Shown piece after piece: positions 1 through 10,320 of a DNA stretch of 64,000 nucleotides. The translations under genes and the position numbers were made by a program. This DNA comes from Natrononativus amylolyticus. GTDB lineage: Archaea; Halobacteriota; Halobacteria; Halobacteriales; Natrialbaceae. Location of the stretch: the NCBI RefSeq assembly GCF_024362525.1, contig NZ_CP101458.1, positions 1,364,001-1,428,000 on the forward strand, in the 5' to 3' direction. The notes below the pieces were generated by a model that was not told the DNA's origin, did not search any database, and saw only the letters and a list, made by a program, of their open reading frames with translations. How positions within the stretch are numbered: position 1 is the stretch's first letter; each line of letters opens with the position of its first letter.

Positions 1-240
1 GTTTGGACTGTGTCGTCTTCATTCGCCATTACTAACGACATCGCGTTTGCTTTCTTTTCCTGCCGGTACTGAGATGTTTCAATTCCCGGCGTTCCCCATT
101 GCGCGAAGCAATTGCGGTGGGGATTCCCATTCGGAGATCTCAAGTTCTTTCCCTCCATGCGGGTCCCTTGAGCTTATCGCAGCTTGGCACGTCCTTCTTC
201 AGCTCTTGAGCCGAGCGATCCACCAGCTGGCACAGTAGCC
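1..240 (-). rRNA. 23S rRNA, 5' end (partial)
   Basis: The reverse strand reads as the conserved 5' domain of archaeal 23S rRNA, including GGCTACTGTGCCAGCTGGTG near the 5' end, GATAAGCTCAAGGGACCCGC, and CTTGAGATCTCCGAATGGG. The 5' boundary near 240 is approximate. The gene continues beyond the left edge, so only about the first 240 nt are present. It lies downstream of 16S and tRNA-Ala in the same leftward operon. The spacer at 241-450 holds no other gene that I can see. Confidence 0.93.
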
Positions 241-450
241 ACGTTCTTCGGATCGGTAATGTGACCCGGGAACGGGTCCAGTGGACGCCTGGACTACACG
301 TACACACGGTCTCATCTGCACGCCGGTAGACGGCCGGCCTGCATTGACCCTTCCCAGTCACACTTGCGCGGACTGGTGCATCGGTTAGTCGGATTTGATC
401 TGAATCGCGCCACCCGTATAAGGGGAGCGATTCCGATCGCCTCCAAGACA

Positions 451-522
451 TGGACCCACAGGGATTCGAACCCTGGGCATCCTCCTTGCAAAGGAGGCAC
501 TCTACCACTGAGCTATGGGCCC
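451..522 (-). tRNA. tRNA-Ala (anticodon TGC)
   Basis: On the reverse strand the 72-nt sequence begins GGGCCCATAGCTCAGTGG, has the anticodon loop CTTTGCAAG (anticodon TGC) and the T-arm GGTTCGAATCC, and ends GGGTCCA, so the acceptor stem GGGCCCA/TGGGTCC closes with the discriminator A. CCA is not encoded. It sits in the 16S-23S spacer, the usual place for tRNA-Ala in haloarchaeal and many other euryarchaeal rRNA operons, and would be cut from the same precursor. Confidence 0.97.
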
Positions 523-546
523 ACCCCGCCTCTCGCGGGGTGTCAA

Positions 547-582
547 GAGCCATGATAGTTCTGAGGTGCTCGCTCGGCCGAC
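547..582 (-). other. 16S processing stem, trailer arm (bulge-helix-bulge)
   Basis: Positions 547-561 are a perfect 15-nt inverted repeat of 2231-2245, on the other side of the 16S gene. Moving inward, this arm has three unpaired bases (562-564), four bases (565-568) that pair with 2227-2230, and then 569-582, which pairs again with 2210-2223 apart from one mismatch and one G-U. Helix, 3-nt bulge, 4 bp, 3-nt bulge on the opposite strand, helix is the substrate shape of the archaeal splicing endonuclease EndA. It frees pre-16S from the transcript. Confidence 0.88.
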
Positions 583-650
583 GCGGCGTCGGTGTCGAAC
601 GGACCGAATAGGTTTCGATGGGCCACTCCGTCGGAGTGGTCCCGGTCTGT

Positions 651-2124
<1,474 letters not shown>

Positions 2125-2209
2125 GCTATTCCCCCGTGAAGGGGAAGGTTGGCGGAGAATCTCGCTTGATTCTCACACGTAACTTGGTCCGTTCGATGAC
2201 GACGATCGG

Positions 2210-2245
2210 GTCGACCGATCGAGCGTCACCGAACTATCATGGCTC
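2210..2245 (-). other. 16S processing stem, leader arm (bulge-helix-bulge)
   Basis: This is the partner of 547-582. In transcript direction it has the 15-nt helix strand (2245-2231), GGTG pairing with the trailer (2230-2227), a 3-nt bulge ACG (2226-2224), and the inner helix strand (2223-2210). The two 3-nt bulges lie on opposite strands and are 4 bp apart, the canonical archaeal splicing-endonuclease site. Cleavage here would leave about 90-100 nt of leader to be trimmed from the 16S 5' end. Confidence 0.88.
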
Positions 2246-2297
2246 ACATCAGATCTCATCTTGACGGCGGACCGCAGGGGTGAGATCCTCATCTCCT

Positions 2298-2335
2298 TCC
2301 GATTAATTCGTAGTCCCGGGTGAATACTTAACCCC
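2298..2335 (-). promoter_or_regulatory. rRNA operon promoter candidate
   Basis: On the reverse strand the sequence GGGGTTAAGTATTC (box A around 2322-2334) fits a haloarchaeal TATA element. A start about 25 nt downstream would fall near 2300, inside ACTACGAATT. It lies upstream of the 16S leader processing arm. A second weaker box-like motif, GGTTAACAG, lies near 2423-2431, and haloarchaeal rRNA operons often have tandem promoters. Start sites are inferred. The rest of 2246-2564 shows no gene. Confidence 0.5.
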
Positions 2336-2564
2336 TTCGTCTCGGATCCAGCGGGGCAGAGTCTCCCATGCATGGATTGGTTATCGCGTTGTCTTCTCGC
2401 GCCGCGGACGGAGTAATCAACTGTTAACCAGTGGTCTCTCTCGTGTTACCGCCTCCGCGTTCTCCCCAGTGTGTCAGGAGTTAGGGTGATCCGCGAGTCC
2501 GCCCGGTTCGCTCGAGACCCGCCCGGTCGACAACCATTAGCGAGCGGCGCCCCTCGAGTCGCTC

Positions 2565-2777
2565 ATGAACCAACAGCAGTTCGTCCAGCTGGCGATCCTC
2601 GCCTTCTGTCTCGTGATCGCGAGCTTCGTCGTACTCGGGACGAGCCGACTCCTCTTCGGCTACCGGACCGCCCAGTTGCTCGCGGCCCCCGTCGGGCTCC
2701 TGGGGTTCGGACTCGTCGTTTTCCTCTTTCTCCGGGCGACGGGAGCCGCCCTCGGCGTCGCCCCGATCGAGGAATGA
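2565..2777 (+). CDS. Small two-helix membrane protein
   Basis: This 70-residue protein has two strongly hydrophobic segments, about residues 8-28 (AILAFCLVIASFVVLG) and 38-60 (LLAAPVGLLGFGLVVFLFL), joined by a short loop with SRLLFGYR. It has no catalytic motif or signal peptide and I cannot assign a function. It lies 43 nt before hisD on the same strand, between the divergent rRNA promoter and hisD, so it may be co-transcribed with hisD. Composition and codon use look like those of the neighbours, and the hydrophobic pattern argues against a chance frame. Confidence 0.6.
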   Translation: MNQQQFVQLAILAFCLVIASFVVLGTSRLLFGYRTAQLLAAPVGLLGFGLVVFLFLRATGAALGVAPIEE

Positions 2778-2820
2778 GCGGACAGAAACGGTTTTTCGAG
2801 GGCCGACCCAATCGGGAGTC

Positions 2821-4101
2821 ATGACACCAGAGGTACGGCCGATCGCGGATCTCGGACCGGGCGATCGCGCGGCGTTCTTCGAGCGCGACGCCGGAATCGA
2901 CGAGGTGCGTGCCGACGTTCGAGACATCGTTTCTCGCGTACGCGAGGAGGGCGACGTCGCCGTCCGCGAGTTCTCCCGCGAGTTCGACGGCGTTGAGGTC
3001 GGAAACCTCGAGATCACCGACGAGTGCGAGCGTGCGTACGAGGGACTCGAGGCCGACCTGCGCGAGGCGATCGAGACCGCCGCGGCGAACGTCAGGGAGT
3101 TTCACGAGGCCCAGGTGCCCGAAGACTGGCGACGCGAGTTCAGCGATGGCCGCGAACTCGGGCGGCGGTTCCGCCCGATCGACCGCGTCGGGGTCTACGT
3201 TCCCGGCGGGACGGCGGCGTACCCCTCGAGTGCGATCATGGGCGTAGTTCCGGCGGTCGTCGCCGGAGTCGAGCACGTCGCCGTCGTGACGCCGCCAGCC
3301 GACGAGGTGAACCCGGCGACGCTCGCGGCGATCCACGCCGCGGGCGCGGACGCGGTGTACGGCGTCGGCGGCGCCCAGGCGATCGCGGGACTCGCCTACG
3401 GAACGGAGACCATCACGCGCGTGCGAAAGATCGTCGGCCCCGGCAACCGGTGGGTGACGGCCGCCAAGGCTGAGGTTCGCGGTGACGTCGAGATCGACTT
3501 CCTCGCGGGTCCGAGCGAGGTGGTCGTGGTCGCCGATGGGACGGCCGATGCGGAGGTCGTCGCCGCCGAACTGGTCGCCCAGGCCGAACACGACGAGAAC
3601 GCGTCGGTCGTCGCCGTCACCGACGACGAGGGGCTCGCGACGGCGGTCGCCGAGGCGGTCGATCGCCAGGCCGGCGAGCGCGAGCGCGAGGACGTGATCC
3701 GGGCGGCGCTCGCGAACGAGGCGAGCGGCGTGTTGCTCGCCCGGTCGATGAGCGAGGCGATCCTCTTCACCGAGGCGTACGCCCCCGAACACCTCGCGAT
3801 CGTCGCCGAGGATGACGAGTCGGTTCTCGAGCGGATCGACAGCGCGGGCAGCGTCTTTCTCGGGCCGTCCACGCCGGTTGCCGCGGGCGACTACGCGAGC
3901 GGGACCAACCACGTGTTGCCGACCAACGGCGGCGCCCGCGTCACCGGGGGGCTGTCGGTCGAGACGTTCCTCCGGTCGACGACGGTTCAGCGGCTCTCGA
4001 GTGGGGGGCTCGCGGATCTCGCGGACACCGTGACGAGCCTCGCCGAGGCGGAGGGCCTCGAGGCCCACGCCGAGAGCGTCCGGGTTCGGTTCGACGAGTA
4101 G
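2821..4101 (+). CDS. hisD: Histidinol dehydrogenase
   Basis: HisD catalyses the last two steps of histidine synthesis, oxidising L-histidinol to L-histidine with two NAD+ in the cytoplasm. The 426 residues cover the full family length. The family signature VPGGTAAYPSSAIMG begins near residue 129. The predicted zinc ligands fall where expected: Q253 and H256 (QAEHD), D357 (AAGDYASG) and H416 near the C-terminus. The blocks KIVGPGNRWV, DFLAGPSEV and APEHLA are also intact. No other histidine gene lies next to it, which is normal for the scattered his genes of haloarchaea. The long antisense open frame across it is a codon-bias shadow. Confidence 0.97.
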   Translation: MTPEVRPIADLGPGDRAAFFERDAGIDEVRADVRDIVSRVREEGDVAVREFSREFDGVEVGNLEITDECERAYEGLEADLREAIETAAANVREFHEAQVPEDWRREFSDGRELGRRFRPIDRVGVYVPGGTAAYPSSAIMGVVPAVVAGVEHVAVVTPPADEVNPATLAAIHAAGADAVYGVGGAQAIAGLAYGTETITRVRKIVGPGNRWVTAAKAEVRGDVEIDFLAGPSEVVVVADGTADAEVVAAELVAQAEHDENASVVAVTDDEGLATAVAEAVDRQAGEREREDVIRAALANEASGVLLARSMSEAILFTEAYAPEHLAIVAEDDESVLERIDSAGSVFLGPSTPVAAGDYASGTNHVLPTNGGARVTGGLSVETFLRSTTVQRLSSGGLADLADTVTSLAEAEGLEAHAESVRVRFDE

Positions 4102-4165
4102 GCGGGACCATCCCGATTTTCGTATCAAGCAGACACGCACTGTCTTTAAGAGGCTGCGTGAATGA

Positions 4166-4393
4166 ATGGCATTCGAAATGACCCCGGGCAAGGTCAACCC
4201 AACCGACCCACGAGTGCTCGAGCGCAACTACGACTACGCACAGAAGAACCTGAAAATTCTCTCGATGTGGTACGAGTGCGACCTCGAGCGAATGATCGAA
4301 CTACTGGCCGAGAACGACATCGCGCTCTCGGCGAACGACGAGCGGATGTTCGGCGGCTACTATCGGTCGGTCCAGCAGACTGCGTCGGCCTGA
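4166..4393 (+). CDS. Conserved small haloarchaeal protein, function unknown
   Basis: This 75-residue soluble, acidic protein has no motif I recognise. Notable stretches are NYDYAQKNLKILSMWYECDL and the C-terminal block DERMFGGYYRSVQQTASA, which is rich in aromatic residues and predicted helical. A box A (TCTTTAAGAG, about 4142-4151) lies upstream. Its spacing fits a leaderless start at the internal ATG at 4178 (MTPGKVNP) better than the ATG at 4166, so the protein may be 71 residues. It stands alone between hisD and the IscA-type gene. Confidence 0.7.
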   Translation: MAFEMTPGKVNPTDPRVLERNYDYAQKNLKILSMWYECDLERMIELLAENDIALSANDERMFGGYYRSVQQTASA

Positions 4394-4503
4394 CGCCGGT
4401 CGCGAGGGACACTCGACCGCAACAGGAGCAGGGCTTTTTATCGCGCAATCGAGGCGTGTGAGCGGGCGTCAAGGTTAACACGTTCGCGCGGAAAGGAAGG
4501 GGT

Positions 4504-4872
4504 ATGAGCACGGACAGCGCCGAGACGAACGACACCCGTCCACAGATCGAGGTCACGGAGACGGCAGCCGAGCGGGCGCTCGCGCTGCTGGACGAGGAGG
4601 GAATGGAGACGACCCGAGCGGGGCTTCGCCTGTTCGTCCAGCAGGGCGGTTGTGCGGGGCTTTCCTACGGGATGCGCTTCGACGGAGAGCCCGAAGAGGA
4701 CGACACGGTGTACAACCATCACGACCTCCGGGTGTTCGTCGATCCGGCGAGCCTGAAGTACATCGAAGGAAGCGTCCTGGACTACGAAAGCGGGCTGCAG
4801 GCCGAGGGGTTCCACGTCGAAAACCCCAACGTCGTCAGCGAGTGTGGCTGTGGCGAATCGTTCCGGACCTGA
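4504..4872 (+). CDS. HesB/IscA-type iron-sulfur cluster assembly protein
   Basis: A-type carriers bind iron or a [2Fe-2S]/[4Fe-4S] cluster and pass it to target proteins in the cytosol. In this 122-residue protein the IscA fold spans about residues 17-120. It has the three family cysteines: one in QQGGCAGLSYGMRF (about residue 45) and two in the C-terminal SECGCGESF. An acidic N-terminal tail of about 16 residues (STDSAETNDTRPQ) is a typical haloarchaeal addition. A GTTAACA box at about 4473-4479 could be its promoter. IscA, ErpA and SufA types cannot be told apart from sequence alone. Confidence 0.93.
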   Translation: MSTDSAETNDTRPQIEVTETAAERALALLDEEGMETTRAGLRLFVQQGGCAGLSYGMRFDGEPEEDDTVYNHHDLRVFVDPASLKYIEGSVLDYESGLQAEGFHVENPNVVSECGCGESFRT

Positions 4873-4894
4873 GTCTCAATTACAACAGACCGTA

Positions 4895-5095
4895 TCAGTC
4901 CTCGAGTCTGAACGCGACGGTGACTTCCGCCTGATACTCGCGGTCGTCGGCCGTCGCGACCTCGACGCCGAGTTCGTCGACTTCGACCCAGTGAACGTTG
5001 TCGAGGGTCTCCTCTGCGCGGTCGATGGCGTCGTCCGCCGCGGCGTCGAAACTCTCCGAGCTCGTCCCGATCAGCGTGATCTTTTTGAAGACCAT
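4895..5095 (-). CDS. Dodecin (flavin-storage protein)
   Basis: Dodecins form hollow dodecamers that bind flavins. The Halobacterium protein holds riboflavin and lumichrome and is thought to buffer free flavin. The 66-residue product begins [12 protein letters not shown] and has the typical beta-alpha-beta-beta pattern. The flavin-stacking tryptophan is in [14 protein letters not shown] (W36), and the conserved glutamine follows in [10 protein letters not shown] (Q55). The start at 5095 gives the exact family length; the open frame extends far upstream to 5734 but that part is a shadow of the opposite-strand aminotransferase. It converges with the IscA-type gene. Confidence 0.93.
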   Translation of the reverse strand: MVFKKITLIGTSSESFDAAADDAIDRAEETLDNVHWVEVDELGVEVATADDREYQAEVTVAFRLED

Positions 5096-5215
5096 GGCGG
5101 CACCTACTACCCCACAGACGAACTTAAACGTACGCGAGGGGGAGACTGCTGTCAGTTCTCCGCGAGCATCGCCGTCGAGTGAACGTTTTTGGTGGTCCCT
5201 GTTCCACGTCAAGGC

Positions 5216-6415
5216 ATGGTCGACGGCAACACAGAGCCGCCAGCAGTCGACGAACTGACACCACCGGATCGGACGCTGATGGGACCGGGACCGAGCGACG
5301 TGAACCCGCGCGTGCTCCGGGCGATGAGCACGCCGCTCGTAGGCCACCTCGACCCCTCGTTCATCGAGATCATGGACGAGGTCCAGGAACTCCTGCGGTA
5401 CACGTTCCGGACCGACAACCAGTGGACGGTCCCGGTTTCGGGAACCGGCTCCGCGGCGATGGAGGCGGCGATCGGCAACGTCGTCGAACCCGGCGACACG
5501 ATGCTCGTACCGACGAACGGCTACTTCGGCGGTCGGATGGCGTCGATGGCCCGCCGCGCCGGCGGCGAGGTCGTCGAGGTCGACGCGCCGTGGGGCGAGC
5601 CGCTCGAGCCCGCGGCCGTCTCCGACGCGCTGGCCGAACACGACCCCGACGTCTTCGGCTTCGTCCACGCCGAGACGAGCACGGGGGTCCTCCAGCCGAA
5701 CGTTCCGGAGCTCACGGCGGCGGCCCACGACCACGACGCGCTCGTAATCGCCGACACCGTCACCTCGATCGGCGGCGTCGAACTCCGCGTCGACGAGTGG
5801 GACATCGACGTCGCCTACGCCGGCCCCCAGAAGTGTCTCTCCTGTCCGCCGGGGGCGAGTCCGCTCACGCTCTCGGATACGGCGATGGAGAAGGTCCTCT
5901 CGCGCGACGAGGACCCTCGCTCGTGGTACCTCGACCTCACCTTACTCGAGGGCTACTGGGGCGACGACCGGTCGTACCACCACACGGCACCGATCACGAA
6001 CGTGTACGCCATCCGAGAGGCGCTGCGACTGGTCGCCGAAGAAGGAATCGAGCAGCGGTGGGAACGCCACCGCCACCTGGCGGGTGCACTGAAAGCCGGT
6101 GTCGAGGGAATGGGCCTCGAGATGAACGCCCCCGACGAGTACTGGCTCCCCAGTCTGAACGCCGTGCGGGTTCCGGAGGGCGTCGACGACGGCGAGGTCT
6201 GTGCCGAACTGCTCGAGCGCTACGACCTCGAGATCGCCGGCGGCCTCGGCGACCTCTCCGGCGAGATCTTCAGGATCGGCTGTATGGGTCACTCCGCTCG
6301 CCCGCAGAACGTCGCCTACGTGGTGACGGCGCTGGGCGACGTCCTCGAGGACTTCGGCGCGGACGTCGACCCGGGCGCGGGCGTCGCGGGGATGCGGCGG
6401 GCGCTCGGCGAGTAA
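5216..6415 (+). CDS. Class V aminotransferase (alanine-glyoxylate / serine-pyruvate type)
   Basis: This is a 399-residue PLP enzyme of the AGXT/SPT family, which moves the amino group of serine or alanine to glyoxylate or pyruvate. Family blocks are [14 protein letters not shown] near the N-terminus, [23 protein letters not shown], the aspartate in [11 protein letters not shown], and the PLP lysine in [12 protein letters not shown] (about residue 207). The ATG at 5216 has a box A (CGTTTTTGG) about 28 nt upstream, which fits a leaderless start; an earlier in-frame start at 5189 is less likely. The exact substrate pair cannot be fixed from sequence. Confidence 0.9.
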   Translation: MVDGNTEPPAVDELTPPDRTLMGPGPSDVNPRVLRAMSTPLVGHLDPSFIEIMDEVQELLRYTFRTDNQWTVPVSGTGSAAMEAAIGNVVEPGDTMLVPTNGYFGGRMASMARRAGGEVVEVDAPWGEPLEPAAVSDALAEHDPDVFGFVHAETSTGVLQPNVPELTAAAHDHDALVIADTVTSIGGVELRVDEWDIDVAYAGPQKCLSCPPGASPLTLSDTAMEKVLSRDEDPRSWYLDLTLLEGYWGDDRSYHHTAPITNVYAIREALRLVAEEGIEQRWERHRHLAGALKAGVEGMGLEMNAPDEYWLPSLNAVRVPEGVDDGEVCAELLERYDLEIAGGLGDLSGEIFRIGCMGHSARPQNVAYVVTALGDVLEDFGADVDPGAGVAGMRRALGE

Positions 6416-6478
6416 GCGTTCGGACCGGCGAAAATCGGAGACGGGTGACGGGTCACCCGGCGGTCGTGGTGACGGGAA

Positions 6479-6799
6479 CTACGCGGAGGCGTTCGGGCCC
6501 GACGGGGCGTGTTCGACCTGGTACTCGTCGCCGTCGACGACGATGATCGCCCACTCGTAGTCGGGATCGGTTCGCTCGAGTCGACGCTCGAGGTCGTCTG
6601 CGTCCTCCGGCTGGGCGACGAAACAGCGGAACTCGCCCGGGCCGCTCGGCGGGTCTCGCGTCTCGAGGACGGTATTTACGTGAACGACTTTCCATCCGCG
6701 CTCGGCGCGGAACTCCGGACCCGATCCTTCGACGGAGTAGCCCAGTTCGGCGAAGATCGACCTGGCCTGTTCGACGAGCCGCATGTTAACAGGACCCAT
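6479..6799 (-). CDS. Conserved haloarchaeal protein, DUF7116-like
   Basis: This protein of about 106 residues has an alternating helix-strand pattern with MRLVEQARSIFAELGYSVEG at the N-terminus and DYEWAIIVVDGDEYQVEHAP at the C-terminus. I match it from memory to the haloarchaeal DUF7116 group, whose function is unknown. A CTTATGAT box A (about 6828-6835) places a leaderless start at 6799 (MGPVNMRL); starts at 6829 and 6784 are also possible. Its terminator region faces the aminotransferase gene. Confidence 0.75.
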   Translation of the reverse strand: MGPVNMRLVEQARSIFAELGYSVEGSGPEFRAERGWKVVHVNTVLETRDPPSGPGEFRCFVAQPEDADDLERRLERTDPDYEWAIIVVDGDEYQVEHAPSGPNASA

Positions 6800-6993
6800 T
6801 CGGGTTAGACGTACACCGCCGGCCATCATAAGCGTTGTTACGTCACAAGAAAGTGCCGCTATCTTTTAGACGTTTTTTGCGCGCCTCGGTCGATGGCACT
6901 CGAGTTTTTGCGTTCGATTCCGAGTTAGTTGACGACCTTTCGGTTTTCACCGGCCGTCCCGGGATCTCTCGCGGCGGCGTCGAGACCTGCGGT

Positions 6994-7233
6994 TCACTCG
7001 TGGGCGGCGTCCCACTCCGTCGGCTTGCGGAAGTTGCCACACCGGTTGCACTGGATCCGTCCCATCGAGTCCATCGCGTTGTCGAAGCTCTCGCAGTTCG
7101 CACAGAACCAGCCGTATCGGCGCTCGCCCTCGAGGGACTCGTAGGCGACCAGAAACGGCGCCTTCGAACCCCTGTCTCCCTCCGTTTCCGAGACGTACAC
7201 CGTCCGGCCGTCGTCCGTGGACATGGTTTCCAT
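6994..7233 (-). CDS. DUF5816 small zinc-ribbon-like protein
   Basis: This 79-residue protein carries two CxxC pairs, FCANCESF and QCNRCGNF, about 20 residues apart in its second half. That is a probable treble-clef or zinc-ribbon site. The ending KPTEWDAAHE and the N-terminal DGRTVYVSETEGDRGSK match the haloarchaeal DUF5816 family as I remember it. The role is unknown; small zinc-ribbon proteins of haloarchaea often bind nucleic acid or protein partners. It stands alone, transcribed away from the 5'-nucleotidase. The 194 nt between it and 6799 show no gene. Confidence 0.8.
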   Translation of the reverse strand: METMSTDDGRTVYVSETEGDRGSKAPFLVAYESLEGERRYGWFCANCESFDNAMDSMGRIQCNRCGNFRKPTEWDAAHE

Positions 7234-7342
7234 GCTCGTTCGTAGACCCGCGCGGATTAAAGCCGTGTCTCTCCCTCGCAGAACCTGGAGCCGCGTTCCG
7301 GAATCGACGCACTGATGCGCTCGCTGTCGGTATACCCGACGA

Positions 7343-8704
7343 ATGCCCCTCCGTCTGCTGCAGTACTCCGACGTCGAGAACGCCTGCGACGATCCCCCGC
7401 GGATCGGCCGGCTCGCGGCGCTGCTTCGTACCTACAGCGACGACGAAACGCTTCTCGTCGGAACCGGCGACAACACCGCTCCGGGCGTGCTCCCGCTGGT
7501 CACCGAGGGCAGGCAGGTGCTCGAGTTCTACGACGCCGTCGAACCCGACGTCGCGACGTTCGGCAACCACGACTTCGACTTCGGTCCCGAGGCCGCCCTC
7601 GAGGTCGTCCGCGAGTCCCCGCACCGGTGGCTGAGCGCGAACGTCCGGCGAAACGGCGGCGTCTTCGGCGCGGAGGCCGGCGTCGAGCCCTGGACGATCC
7701 TCGAGCGCGCGGACACGCGGGTCGGGTTCACCGGCGTGACGACCGCACGGACGGGCTCGCTGAACCCGATGGCGACCGGCCTCGAGTTCCGGGAGCCGAT
7801 CCCGGCGGCCAGGGACGCGGTCGACGCCCTCCGTGCGGCCGGCGTCGACTGCGTCGTGGTCTGTTCGCACCTGGGGTCGCGCGACGACGAACTGGCCCGC
7901 GCCGTCGACGCGGACGTCATCCTGGGCGGTCACGTCGCCAGTTCGCGGATCGAACGGATCGACGGAACCCTCGTGACCCGGCCCGGTGACGGGGGTCACG
8001 CCGTCGTCGAAGTAACGATCGACGCCGAGCCGACCGCGACGCTCCGGTCCGCGACGGAGGTGGCGCCGGCGCCCGACGTCGTCTCCGCCTTCGAACGGCT
8101 GGTCGAAACGACCGGACTGGACGACGTCGTCGCCCGCGTCGACGAACCGCTCGAGCGCACCGAGGAGACCCTGTTCGGCGGCGAGAGTCCGGTCGGAAAC
8201 TTCGTCGCCGACGCCTACCGCTGGCAGACCGGCGCCGACGTCGCCCTCCAGAACAGCGGCGGAATCCGGTCGGGCTCGCCCCTCGAGGGCGAGGTGACCG
8301 TCGCGGACTGCATCAGTCTGGTGCCGTTCGACGAGCCCCTGACCGTCGCGGAACTCGACGGGGAGACCCTCGAGGCCGTCGTGAGCGACGCCGCGGGGCT
8401 CGACCTCAGCTTCGCCGAGGACGACTGGTGGCACGCCCACGTCAGCGGGATGGCCCTCGAGTGGAACCCCGCGGATCACGCGGTCGACCTCCGGCGCGTC
8501 GGCGGCGAGCCGTTCGACCCCGACGGAACGTACACCCTCGCCACGTCTGACTACCTGTTTCACACCACCGACGAGTTCCCCGCGCTCGGGCCCGACCACC
8601 GGCGAGAACAGACGGCGGCGAGCCAGTACGAGGTCCTCGCGGCGTACGCGCGGGAGTTCGGAATCGAGCCCGGAGTGGATGGGCGGGTGCGACGCGTCGA
8701 CTGA
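7343..8704 (+). CDS. 5'-nucleotidase / UDP-sugar hydrolase family metallophosphoesterase
   Basis: This 453-residue protein has the two-domain layout of the 5'-nucleotidase family. The N-terminal calcineurin-like domain has QYSDVEN (normally a DxH motif, here DVEN), GTGDN, FGNHDFDFGPEA, and later histidines in VVCSHLGSRDDE and ILGGHV. The C-terminal 5_nucleotid_C domain begins near residue 270 with NFVADAYRW and QNSGGIRSG. There is no signal peptide, so it is probably cytoplasmic. The missing first-motif histidine is unusual and could affect one metal site. The substrate (nucleoside monophosphate, UDP-sugar or cyclic nucleotide) is not predictable. Confidence 0.88.
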   Translation: MPLRLLQYSDVENACDDPPRIGRLAALLRTYSDDETLLVGTGDNTAPGVLPLVTEGRQVLEFYDAVEPDVATFGNHDFDFGPEAALEVVRESPHRWLSANVRRNGGVFGAEAGVEPWTILERADTRVGFTGVTTARTGSLNPMATGLEFREPIPAARDAVDALRAAGVDCVVVCSHLGSRDDELARAVDADVILGGHVASSRIERIDGTLVTRPGDGGHAVVEVTIDAEPTATLRSATEVAPAPDVVSAFERLVETTGLDDVVARVDEPLERTEETLFGGESPVGNFVADAYRWQTGADVALQNSGGIRSGSPLEGEVTVADCISLVPFDEPLTVAELDGETLEAVVSDAAGLDLSFAEDDWWHAHVSGMALEWNPADHAVDLRRVGGEPFDPDGTYTLATSDYLFHTTDEFPALGPDHRREQTAASQYEVLAAYAREFGIEPGVDGRVRRVD

Positions 8705-8739
8705 AAAGTTTACCCGCCCGGACCTCGTTCGCTTCCGTG

Positions 8740-9150
8740 ATGACGCTGGTCGTGGTCCCCGTCAGATATCCGTTAACGAAGCACTCGCGCCAGACGCTCG
8801 AGCGCGCGGTCGCTCTCTCTCGCGAACAGGACGCCTCTCTCACCGTCTTACACGTAAACCTCTACCAGAACGGGACGAACGTGACCCGGACGGACCTCAA
8901 AGACGAGGTCGAACGGCAGTTCGGGAACGTCTCGAACGTTCGGTACGTGGTCAGGAAGGGATTTCTCGTCGAAGAGAGCATTCTCGACGAGGTGGCCGCC
9001 GAGAGGGCGGACGTCGTCGTTATCGGACACCGACAGGCGAGTCGCTGGCGGCGCGTCCTGCGTCGGTTCACCGACAACCCCGACATCGACCGCTACCTCC
9101 GAACGCACCTCGACTGCGAGGTGATCACCGTCGAGAGCGCGAGCGCCTGA
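8740..9150 (+). CDS. Universal stress protein (UspA family)
   Basis: The 136-residue single-domain USP begins TLVVVPVRYPLTKHSRQTLERAVAL and contains VLHVNLY, GFLVEESILDEVAAERADVVVIGHR and the C-terminal strand DCEVITVE. The ATP-binding signature G-x2-G-x9-G(S/T) is not intact: the region after VVIGHRQ reads ASRWRRVLRRFTDN. It is therefore probably of the non-ATP-binding class. A box A (AAAGTTTACCC, about 8704-8714) is about 30 nt before the ATG at 8740; a GTG three bases earlier is the alternative start. It converges with the MscS channel gene. Confidence 0.88.
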   Translation: MTLVVVPVRYPLTKHSRQTLERAVALSREQDASLTVLHVNLYQNGTNVTRTDLKDEVERQFGNVSNVRYVVRKGFLVEESILDEVAAERADVVVIGHRQASRWRRVLRRFTDNPDIDRYLRTHLDCEVITVESASA

Positions 9151-9156
9151 CGCCGG

Positions 9157-10182
9157 TTACTCGAGGGGGTCGCGGTCGGTCGGCGACGGCCGGCGGCTGT
9201 CGGCCCCGTCGCCGACGTCGACGCGGGCGACGCCGCTGGTCTCGTCGAAGACGTGGTGGGTGTGGGGGTAGGCGAACTCGACTCCTTCTGACTCGAAGCG
9301 GCGGCGGATCTCGGCCTGGACGTTCGAGCGGGTGATCGCGAGTTTGTACGGGTGTTTCACCCAGAAGCGAACCGAGAGGCGGACGCCGTGGTCGGCGTAC
9401 TCGACGATGTCACAGACCGGCGCGGCGCCGTACCTCGCGCTCCCGATCCGGATGTCCGGCCCGCCGGAGATGACGGTGTCGACGGAGCGGGCCGCCCGCG
9501 CAGTCAGCCGGCGGGCGGTCTCGAGGTCGCTCTCGTAGGTGATCTCGAAGTCGACGGAGACCCGCGTGCGCTCGTCCTCGGCGGAGTAGTTGATGACGTC
9601 GCGGGCGTGGATCTCGGAGTTCGGTATGACGATGAACGTGTTCTCGAGGGTGAAGATCTTCGTGTAGCGGATCGTGATGTCCTCGACGAACCCGCGGTGG
9701 CCCTCGTCGGTGATCTCGATCATGTCGCCGATCTCGTAGGGGCGGTCCGCGAGGATGAACAGGCCGTTGATGAGGCTCCCGATCAGCGGCGCGAGAACGA
9801 CGGCGACGATCGCGGAGATGACGGTCACCGAGAGGAGGATTTCGAACCCGCTGATCCCGCCGAGAATGCTGATCGCGATCACGACGGTGACGACGAGAAC
9901 GGAGATACGGACCCCGCGGAGAACCGTTCGCGTGACGCTGGGACGGCCGATTCGACGGGCGACCGTCCGACCCGCGAACCGGACGACGAGTTTCGAGAGG
10001 TACCAGCCGACGACGAGCACGACGAGCGCGAGCGCGACGTCGACGGCCAGATCCGGCACCCCGCCGGGGAGGACGCCGTCGAGGGCGGCCGCCGCCTCGC
10101 TCTCGTTTCCGGTCCCGCTCGAGCCGTCCTGTGGGCTCTCCTCGTCGATCGTCTCCGCCGCCGACAGGACAGCGCCGCGCAT
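9157..10182 (-). CDS. MscS-family mechanosensitive ion channel
   Basis: The protein of about 341 residues opens with a short acidic segment, then transmembrane helices ([55 protein letters not shown]). The last is the Gly/Ala-rich pore helix. The beta domain follows ([29 protein letters not shown]), and the C-terminal alpha/beta domain ends HTHHVFDE. Such channels open on hypo-osmotic shock, relevant for a salt-loving cell. The ATG at 10182 lies 26 nt from a box A (CCCTTAACC, about 10204-10212), fitting a leaderless mRNA. The longer open frame to 10278 would cross that promoter. Confidence 0.93.
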   Translation of the reverse strand: MRGAVLSAAETIDEESPQDGSSGTGNESEAAAALDGVLPGGVPDLAVDVALALVVLVVGWYLSKLVVRFAGRTVARRIGRPSVTRTVLRGVRISVLVVTVVIAISILGGISGFEILLSVTVISAIVAVVLAPLIGSLINGLFILADRPYEIGDMIEITDEGHRGFVEDITIRYTKIFTLENTFIVIPNSEIHARDVINYSAEDERTRVSVDFEITYESDLETARRLTARAARSVDTVISGGPDIRIGSARYGAAPVCDIVEYADHGVRLSVRFWVKHPYKLAITRSNVQAEIRRRFESEGVEFAYPHTHHVFDETSGVARVDVGDGADSRRPSPTDRDPLE

Positions 10183-10287
10183 GCAGTGACTCTCATGGCG
10201 ACACTGGTTAAGGGTTCTGACCGTCGTGAGCCGGTCGACGTCGGAGACAACTGGATTTCGAAAACGGGTGTTACTCAATCCATAATA

Positions 10288-10300
10288 AATCCTTTAGTGG
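10288..10300 (+). promoter_or_regulatory. trmB promoter (BRE/box A)
   Basis: AATCCTTTAGTGG sits 21-33 nt before the trmB ATG at 10321, so initiation about 26 nt downstream gives a leaderless transcript. An AATAAATC stretch just upstream can serve as the BRE. It lies about 105 nt from the divergent mscS promoter. I saw no TACT-N7/8-GAGTA site, the TrmB operator described in Halobacterium salinarum. Confidence 0.55.
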
Positions 10301-10320
10301 TCGGGCGCGTGAGAGCAGCT

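Noticed and set aside
2563-4227. Very long antisense open frame opposite hisD
   Set aside because: It is Arg/Asp/Val-rich, has no recognisable domain and mirrors a solid hisD. GC-rich third positions commonly open such frames.
5096-5734. N-terminal extension of the dodecin frame
   Set aside because: Dodecin has a fixed length near 66-68 residues; the added part is antisense to the aminotransferase and has no domain.
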